A DNA stretch of 64,000 bases from Hyalella azteca (taxonomy: Eukaryota > Arthropoda > Malacostraca > Amphipoda > Hyalellidae), in NCBI RefSeq assembly GCF_000764305.2, contig NW_025947067.1, positions 186,001-250,000 of the forward strand, written 5' to 3'. Positions 61,101 through 64,000 of the stretch are shown here, one piece after another. Within the stretch, counting starts at the first letter, position 1. Each line of letters opens with the position of its first letter. The position numbers and the translations under genes are program-made. The notes beneath the pieces are model-generated. The model was not told where the DNA came from. It ran no database searches and was given only the letters and a program-made list of their open reading frames with translations.

Positions 61101-62348
61101 GTTACCATTTTGAAGAAGTCCCACTCATTCTATGTTTACTTTCGTGAATATGAACATCGAGAAATACACTCAGAGCAGCTCACCAGTACCGCGGATAATA
61201 ACTCAACATGTTCAGAGCAGCTCACCAGTACCGCGGATAATAACTCAACATGTTCAGAGCAGCTCACCAGTACCGCGGATAATAACTCNGAGCAGCACAT
61301 GTTCAGAGCAGCACATGTTCAGAGCAGCACATGTTCAGAGCAGCACATGTTCAGAGCAGCACATGTTCAGAGCAGCACATGTTCAGAGCAGCACATGTTC
61401 GGAGCAGCACATGTTCGGAGCAGCACATGTTCAGAGCAGCACATGTTCAGAGCAGCACATGTTCAGAGCAGCACATGTTCAGAGCAACCCACCATCAGAG
61501 CAAGACATGTTCAGAGCAGCTCACCAGTATCCGTCCGTCTGGGGCACATCAGAGCAGGCGTAGAGCAGCATGTGGTGGGCTCTGTTGGCCGAGGCGAGGG
61601 GGTCGAATTTAACCACCCACTCCTCCTGGGTCTGGTTCAGCGCAAACGGCGCGCACAGGTATTCTTCTGGCTGAAATTATCCCATAATTGCAATAACATT
61701 CAATGGAACAATCAATAAGAGGCGAGTATTAACAGGTTCCGGACGTCTAATGAGATAAGCACCATGAATTTGTTACGGGAAAATCGGGAACAAATGAACA
61801 TGGACCGTGGAACGTCTACCTATATACGAGTCTGGCATCCAGTTTTGACGACAGACACAGAGTTTGTTGAAGCAAATAGGCATGAAGTATAAGCTTGAAG
61901 TTGAAAGTTATAGGTGGTATATATTCAATGATAAAAGTCATATACGTATATATAGTACAAATATCAAAATATGAAGAATAGAGTAATAGGCCGAACGGCT
62001 GAATAAAAAGAGAGTGAATTATTTTCATTAATTAACAACTTTGATGACGTACGGCATTCGTAATTCGTCAGCAAGATAATTCAATATAAATATTATTAGG
62101 CTAGCAAAATGCATTTTCACTCATATATACATTTCCAGAAGTACGTACTAGCGTATGTACGAAGGATAAGTTTAGCCTAAAATGATGCCTGTATTGATAA
62201 GTAAACTTAAACGAACCGTGGGTGGTGATACTCCGGGCATGGTGAGCTTCCTCGTATAAGTGACGTCACCACTCGGCTCACCACCCAGCACCCTCGTGGT
62301 CACCATCATCACCACACACATCACCACTAACACTGCTTTCGTTGTCAT
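42900..62348 (-). CDS. PAM: Peptidylglycine alpha-amidating monooxygenase, bifunctional PHM-PAL, membrane-bound
   Basis: Exons in transcript order: 62348-62217, 61670-61525, 59274-59065, [exon(s) in gap], ~57700-57660, 57444-57294, 56533-56340, 56100-55929, cassette 55260-54886, 53669-53571, 52870-52765, 52314-52171, 51369-51238, 51076-50904, 50307-50092, 49745-49627, 49063-48967, 46125-46036, 43562-43407, 43126-42900. Phases agree at every visible join. PAM amidates neuropeptide C-termini in the secretory pathway: PHM hydroxylates the terminal glycine (copper, ascorbate, O2), PAL cleaves it to amide and glyoxylate. Seen: a signal peptide; PHM copper ligands HH (AHHMLLYAC), LQIHY and Met in DEMCNLY; PAL NHL repeats with [32 protein letters not shown]; one transmembrane helix; an acidic tail. 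The PHM His-x-His segment is lost at the assembly break. Confidence 0.95.
43407..43562 (-). CDS. PAM: PAM transmembrane exon
   Basis: Acceptor actgcag, donor AGAG|gtgctc, phase 1 to 1. A 23-residue hydrophobic helix ([20 protein letters not shown]) followed by the stop-transfer RVKKR. Confidence 0.9.
43563..44699 (-). other. PAM intron, no further feature
   Basis: A 132-codon minus open frame at 44198-44596 is AT-rich with no recognisable domain and no matching splice context; treated as chance. Confidence 0.4.
44700..44910. mobile_element. Foldback element in PAM intron
   Basis: Two arms of about 80 bp, imperfectly complementary (ctagtggccggtcg against cgaccggccactga; cgccgttttt against aaaaacggtg), around a roughly 40-bp centre. 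No coding capacity. Confidence 0.75.
45660..46020. repeat. Low-complexity cataacac-rich tract in PAM intron
   Basis: Irregular repetition of cataac/ataacac/acgctac motifs, without a fixed period. Confidence 0.6.
46036..46125 (-). CDS. PAM: PAM juxtamembrane exon
   Basis: Acceptor ctgcgcag, donor CACG|gtaacc, 90 nt, phase 1 to 1. Encodes [20 protein letters not shown] and [10 protein letters not shown]. Not recognisably conserved, but phase and composition fit. Confidence 0.75.
46145..46375. repeat. 15-bp minisatellite with CACGTG in most units, about 15 copies
   Basis: The unit cacgtgtgtgaccag is stop-free on both strands, so it shows long spurious open frames. It sits just upstream of the acceptor of exon 46125-46036. 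Confidence 0.94.
46376..48966 (-). other. PAM intron, mostly featureless
   Basis: Besides the MITE at 47425-47657 there is a plus-strand open frame at 47936-48124 with short VSDAVSDA repeats; no evidence that it is expressed. Confidence 0.4.
47425..47657 (+). mobile_element. piggyBac-like MITE, 233 bp
   Basis: Ends CCCTCTACCGCC and GGCGGTAGAGGG, flanked by TTAA at 47421-47424 and 47658-47661. TTAA target duplication with CCC-starting inverted repeats is the piggyBac hallmark. An inverted copy of equal length lies at 59463. Confidence 0.9.
48967..49063 (-). CDS. PAM: PAM exon, last PAL blade (FVHDVTV)
   Basis: Acceptor atgacag, donor GCAG|gtgcgt. Encodes [20 protein letters not shown] and NLVWKF. 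The His matches the third PAL zinc ligand, but the preceding Met-Pro of mammals is Phe-Val here. Confidence 0.9.
49523..49690. repeat. PAM: 71-bp tandem duplication over a PAM 5' splice site
   Basis: Unit starts at 49523, 49594 and 49665 (third partial). Each full unit carries the exon end ...AACGATCAG and donor gtgaga, giving donors at 49627 and 49556. Confidence 0.93.
49627..49745 (-). CDS. PAM: PAM exon, PAL
   Basis: Acceptor tgtgcag, donor CAG|gtgaga. Encodes [20 protein letters not shown] and [19 protein letters not shown]. The last part and the donor recur 71 bp downstream. Confidence 0.9.
49979..50122. repeat. PAM: 36-bp tandem repeat over a PAM 5' splice site, 4 donor copies
   Basis: The ctcaccgttgacggg motif (minus strand: CCCGTCAACG|GTGAG) recurs at 49979, 50015, 50051 and 50087. 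Unit length is a multiple of three and open in the exon frame. Confidence 0.95.
50092..50307 (-). CDS. PAM: PAM exon, PAL (VPHDLAL ... CVADRENGR)
   Basis: Acceptor cgttgcag, donor AACG|gtgagt, 216 nt. Encodes [20 protein letters not shown] and DRENGRLQC. Its 3' end and donor are repeated three more times at 36-bp spacing and remain in frame, so the true end may vary. Confidence 0.93.
50705..50845. repeat. 23-26 bp repeat at 5' end of a PAM intron
   Basis: Five to six units of atgagggagagttactcaaa plus ata, starting about 60 bases after the donor at 50904 (minus strand). Confidence 0.88.
50904..51076 (-). CDS. PAM: PAM exon, PAL (GYCNSR)
   Basis: Acceptor ctgtgcag, donor CTCA|gtgaga. Encodes [18 protein letters not shown] and [11 protein letters not shown], with the second zinc-ligand His region and the conserved Tyr/Arg. 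Confidence 0.95.
51238..51369 (-). CDS. PAM: PAM exon, PAL zinc-ligand His (YMPHGL)
   Basis: Acceptor gcgcag, donor ACCTT|gtgagt. Encodes [20 protein letters not shown] and AMHQVFKF; the His in MPHGL corresponds to a PAL zinc ligand. Confidence 0.95.
51370..52170 (-). other. PAM intron, nothing recognised
   Basis: No repeat or exon seen. Confidence 0.5.
52171..52314 (-). CDS. PAM: PAM exon, PAL (GRVWDG)
   Basis: Acceptor tgtgcag, donor GACTT|gtgagt. Encodes [20 protein letters not shown] and [20 protein letters not shown]. Confidence 0.94.
52430..52764. repeat. PAM: 19-bp minisatellite plus partial exon duplication in PAM
   Basis: Units of ccaccactgcactacagtg fill 52430-52570 and 52640-52745. 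Between them 52581-52640 is a second copy of the PAL exon end and donor (next to 52753-52812), offset by 172 bp. Confidence 0.92.
52765..52870 (-). CDS. PAM: PAM exon, start of PAL domain
   Basis: Acceptor gttcgcag, donor CATAG|gtgcgg. Encodes [20 protein letters not shown] and NNNVYIFHR; the Arg in FHR binds substrate in rat PAL. Confidence 0.92.
53341..53614. repeat. PAM: 137-bp tandem duplication over a PAM 5' splice site
   Basis: gaaaaactt at 53341 and 53478 start two copies that each run through ggttatgcttgataaaaaca to the exon end CCCCTCACAGTTAC and a GGTAAC donor. Confidence 0.88.
53571..53669 (-). CDS. PAM: PAM linker exon before PAL
   Basis: Acceptor atttacag, donor ACTG|gtaact, 99 nt, phase 1 to 1. 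Encodes [20 protein letters not shown] and a Pro/Thr tail. Confidence 0.82.
53672..54850 (-). other. PAM intron, no feature recognised
   Basis: AT-rich; open frames here are short and unlike any known domain. Confidence 0.4.
54886..55260 (-). CDS. PAM: PAM putative cassette exon between PHM and PAL
   Basis: 375 nt, phase 1 at both ends, acceptor gatcag|TC and donor AGAG|gttggc, so it can be included or skipped without a frame change. Codes a Pro/Tyr/Gly/Arg-rich segment ([47 protein letters not shown]) with an Arg-Arg pair. GC content is far above the surrounding intron and the frame stays open. If the donor is not used, the frame runs 12 codons further to TAG at 54853-54851, which would make a PHM-only product. 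No similarity recognised; the placement resembles the vertebrate linker exon. Confidence 0.7.
55270..55530. repeat. 22-24 bp repeat upstream of the PAM cassette exon
   Basis: About ten imperfect units of gagccagaaaatctgcaatc. On the minus strand many units read ttgcag followed by attttctgg, i.e. acceptor-like AG sites in tandem. Confidence 0.85.
55929..56100 (-). CDS. PAM: PAM linker exon
   Basis: Acceptor ttttcag, donor CAAG|gtgaat. Codes a Pro/Thr/Val-rich linker ([15 protein letters not shown]..., [18 protein letters not shown]) with a Lys-Lys pair. Phase 0 to 1. Confidence 0.88.
56340..56533 (-). CDS. PAM: PAM exon, PHM Met ligand (DEMCNLY)
   Basis: Acceptor ggtcgcag, donor AAG|gtgtgc. 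Encodes [15 protein letters not shown]; the Met is the copper B-site ligand in PHM. Ends [10 protein letters not shown]. Confidence 0.94.
57128..57310. repeat. PAM: 29-bp minisatellite over a PAM 5' splice site, about 5-6 copies
   Basis: The unit (minus strand) ggggaccgcaccacgtatat plus aggtaccac is nearly the same as the exon end and donor GGACCGCACCACATACATAG|GTATCAC. Confidence 0.94.
57294..57444 (-). CDS. PAM: PAM exon, PHM C-domain (WPQAFYP)
   Basis: Acceptor tgttgcag, donor ATAG|gtatca. Encodes [20 protein letters not shown] and [16 protein letters not shown]. Confidence 0.93.
57660..57700 (-). CDS. PAM: PAM exon fragment next to adapter artefact ([11 protein letters not shown])
   Basis: Ends at CAG|gtgagg (57660) in phase with the next exon. 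[11 protein letters not shown] matches the segment after the copper-site His-x-His (mammalian KVVSGYRVRNG). A second copy of its end lies 53 bp away (57713), after which the sequence runs into a Nextera adapter, so the exon's 5' limit is unknown. Confidence 0.7.
57734..57771. other. Nextera mate-pair junction adapter (assembly artefact)
   Basis: CTGTCTCTTATACACATCT followed directly by its reverse complement: the Tn5 mosaic end pair left by Nextera mate-pair circularisation. It is not genomic. Sequence to its right up to the gap may come from kilobases away. Confidence 0.97.
57772..57850 (-). CDS. Acidic exon-like fragment of unknown origin beside adapter
   Basis: The minus strand has an acceptor-like tcgtag and then an open frame [20 protein letters not shown] ending ECD at the adapter. 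It does not look like PHM. The pattern LENIDDECD vaguely recalls thioredoxin-like proteins (weak). Possibly a different locus joined by the mate-pair artefact. Confidence 0.3.
57993..58819. other. Assembly gap (827 N)
   Basis: Run of N. It replaces at least the PHM exon with the HxH copper ligands. Open frames spanning it are meaningless. Confidence 1.
58820..59064. repeat. PAM: 16-bp minisatellite over a PAM 5' splice site, about 15 copies
   Basis: The unit (minus strand) ccactctgttagtaca copies the exon end and donor CCACTCC|GTTAGTAC. The array runs into the gap on its left. Confidence 0.95.
59065..59274 (-). CDS. PAM: PAM exon 3, PHM core (LQIHY)
   Basis: Acceptor cccccccag, donor ACTCC|gttagt, 210 nt. 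Encodes [41 protein letters not shown] and HSGLSMTL, all PHM landmarks. Confidence 0.95.
59463..59695 (-). mobile_element. piggyBac-like MITE, inverted copy
   Basis: Reverse-complement copy of 47425-47657, same 233-bp length. TTAA is kept at 59459-59462; the other flank has changed to TATA. Confidence 0.9.
59696..61164 (-). other. PAM intron, no further feature
   Basis: No exon or repeat recognised apart from the MITE end. Confidence 0.45.
61165..61524. repeat. PAM: Mixed 42-bp and 16-bp minisatellite over a PAM 5' splice site
   Basis: Three 42-bp units contain gagcagctcaccagta, the exact complement of the exon 2 donor region (TACTG|GTGAGCTGCTC); then about 12 units of gagcagcacatgttca. A single N at 61289 marks an unresolved join. 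Confidence 0.93.
61525..61670 (-). CDS. PAM: PAM exon 2, PHM copper A-site His pair
   Basis: Acceptor atttcag, donor TACTG|gtgagc. Encodes [39 protein letters not shown], then DVPQTDGYW. The donor region is amplified in the adjacent minisatellite. Confidence 0.95.
61671..62216 (-). other. PAM intron 1
   Basis: No feature recognised. Confidence 0.5.
62217..62348 (-). CDS. PAM: PAM exon 1, signal peptide
   Basis: ATG at 62348, then a Val/Met-rich hydrophobic core ([12 protein letters not shown]), ending [19 protein letters not shown] matches the PHM N-terminus (RMPGVTP in mammals). 44 codons, donor ACG|gttcgt. Confidence 0.88.
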
Positions 62349-62778
62349 CGCTGCAATATACTTATATAATAAAAATAATACTATTATATCACAATAAAAG
62401 CCACACTATCTCCAAGACGCACTAAAACCTGGCATAGCTCACGTGGCATCCTCCAATTGCCCTCAGCTATTTGTCTGCAAATGCAATAAGAAAATTATAA
62501 AGCAATATTCCTGAGCATTCACATTTTTCAATGTATTTTCAAGGTCATGTTATACACGAAGCCTTATCAGACATCACAATTCATACACGACAAATAAAAT
62601 AATGTACCTACAGAAATGGACAGCATAGGTTACAAATTCCAGGCTCAAATAAAAATAGTTTTCAAATTACATGTTAACTTGCAAGCACCGACTTCCATCT
62701 GCCAATGGTTTATCGATATGTTCTTTGTGTAGGCAATATGCTCCTCAATACAAGGTGTTTTTAATATTTCCTCTTTTT
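62349..62778 (-). other. Upstream of PAM coding start
   Basis: Would hold the 5'UTR and perhaps the promoter; no clear core promoter motif. A further non-coding 5' exon cannot be excluded. Confidence 0.3.
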
Positions 62779-62907
62779 AGCGCATTTTCTCATTTATGTA
62801 AAAAATACCCTATTGTGCTCGTCTGTCCGTCCGTCCGTCCGTGACTTCACGTTTTCGTCGACGAGAAAATGCGCTCTCTGTCACTCACTGCAGTGAGTAC
62901 TGAGTTA
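62779..62907 (+). mobile_element. MITE with AGCGCATTTTCTC inverted repeats
   Basis: Begins AGCGCATTTTCTCATTTATG, contains a (gtcc)n tract and an inner GAGAAAATGCGCT, ending near ctgcagtgagtactgagtt. An inverted copy lies at 63699-63830. Confidence 0.8.
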
Positions 62908-63698
62908 TATTTTTTTAATCGTCATCGGTTAAGATTTGGAAGCGATAGAAGAATAATGATGACCTTGTTTATATTTTAACAATCATATTGAAAACAAATA
63001 AAACACAGTAGGAGCTCTCTTCCGATTCGTATTCTATGTAAATCAATATACTAGCTTCTAAATATTCCTTATTGATATAATGATCACTCCAACTCTGGAA
63101 TTAAAGAACAAAACTATAATTAATGAGAAGAAGCTCACTCCGAGTGAGGAGGGCGTAGCAAACTGCACGTGTCAACGGGTAGTAGATAATGGCGGCGCCA
63201 CAAGGAAACTTCACAACAAACATGAGCCCAGCCACGACGTGCTTTTCTACAGGAAAATTAATATCAATATCTAGTGAGAGACCAATGATGGACAATATTT
63301 GACCTGAAAAAAATCCAAGAAATATAAACGAATATTAGCAAAATATGAAAGAAATATAATCGTAAAATTTCTACAGACAGAATAAGAGTGCTTCAATTTC
63401 AGTAAAAATGTTGTATACAAACGTACACTTGAATTATGATGAGGAAAATAAATAATGCGAAGAGGTCATAGAGAACGAAGCTGGTATATATGGACGAGCT
63501 ACTTGGATAACAGCAGACGCGGCACACAAAGCTGCCGTATAGCTATATATGTTATTGGCATATACAGGAAGATTCAATCAAACAATAGATAACAAACTAA
63601 ATAGAACTAGTTACAGTAGCTTCAGCGTAAACGACAAAGCATTTTCACAGCTACCAGAAAGTCATTTCCTGACATCCCAGCGAAAGATTAAAAAATTT
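62908..63698. other. Segment between inverted MITE copies, no gene recognised
   Basis: AT-rich; open frames are under 71 codons and unrecognised. Confidence 0.4.
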
Positions 63699-63830
63699 AA
63701 CTCAGTACTCACTGCAGTGAGTGTGTCAGAGAGCGCATTTTCTCGTCCGTCCGTGAAGTGATGGACGGACAGACGGACGGACATGACGAGCACAATAGCG
63801 CCTTTTTTCCATAAATGAGAAAATGCGCTA
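63699..63830 (-). mobile_element. MITE, inverted copy
   Basis: Reverse complement of 62779-62907: aactcagtactcactgcagt ... gtccgtcc ... ataaatgagaaaatgcgct. Confidence 0.8.
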
Positions 63831-64000
63831 AGAAGTCATCTTTAGAAGTTTGGCTTTTTAACGGCACAGTCTATTTATATACTCGCAACTGATAAGCGGC
63901 CCACGTATAATATAATATAGCGTTATCAGCTTTGATACGGCCATAAAGGGGCTTGACACCAATTCCGAACCACCCGGCTACCCTACCAATTTCAACTAGA
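63831..64000. other. Window end, nothing recognised
   Basis: No feature seen. Confidence 0.5.

Noticed and set aside
61110..61718. 202-codon plus-strand open frame with [15 protein letters not shown] repeats
   Set aside because: 16-bp repeat and antisense of PAM exon 2; crosses an N.

Overview
This is a eukaryotic window. Every gene is broken into short exons with GT-AG splice sites, introns are long and AT-rich, and the intergenic space holds SINEs, MITEs and many minisatellites. The genes point to an animal, most likely a crustacean arthropod (inference): an intron-bearing alanine racemase of the kind known from crustacean muscle, a membrane-bound peptide-amidating enzyme, and a SELENOI-type ethanolamine phosphotransferase. 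The species cannot be fixed from the sequence alone. The assembly has an 827-base N gap (57993-58819), a single N at 61289, and an uncut Nextera mate-pair junction adapter (57734-57771).

Layout, left to right. (1) 220-3287 (+): the last five coding exons of a phosphoglucomutase-2 / phosphopentomutase gene; its 5' part is off the window. (2) 3288-13521: no coding exon recognised; decayed repeats and small tandem arrays. (3) 13522-17658 (+): six exons of ethanolaminephosphotransferase 1 (SELENOI/EPT1). The first coding exon was not found. The last exon has an in-frame TGA at the position of the vertebrate selenocysteine, followed by six codons and TAG. (4) 17659-27641: no recognised gene. (5) 27642-34116 (-): a fold-type III alanine racemase in eight exons whose phases all join, giving about 446 residues; one intron is GC-AG. 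(6) 34117-42899: no recognised gene; a SINE split by a tandem repeat, plus other repeats. (7) 42900-62348 (-): bifunctional peptidylglycine alpha-amidating monooxygenase (PAM), from signal peptide through the PHM domain, linker, PAL (NHL-repeat) domain and transmembrane helix to the cytosolic tail. At least one PHM exon, including the His-x-His copper-site region, is lost in the gap. (8) 62349-64000: upstream region with an inverted pair of MITEs.

The most unusual pattern is that minisatellites sit on 5' splice sites. In PAM the last bases of several exons, together with their donor GT, are themselves the repeat unit or lie inside a tandem duplication: donors at 61525, 59065, 57660, 57294, 53571, 52765, 50092 and 49627. 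Two PGM2 introns show the same tendency. At 50092 the unit is 36 nt and stays open, so each extra donor would add exactly 12 residues to the PAL domain. A second strong item is a symmetric 375-nt cassette exon between PHM and PAL (54886-55260), placed like the alternatively spliced linker exon of vertebrate PAM.

The four genes are not an operon and show no common pathway: sugar-phosphate metabolism (PGM2), phosphatidylethanolamine synthesis (EPT1), D-alanine production (alr) and neuropeptide C-terminal amidation (PAM).
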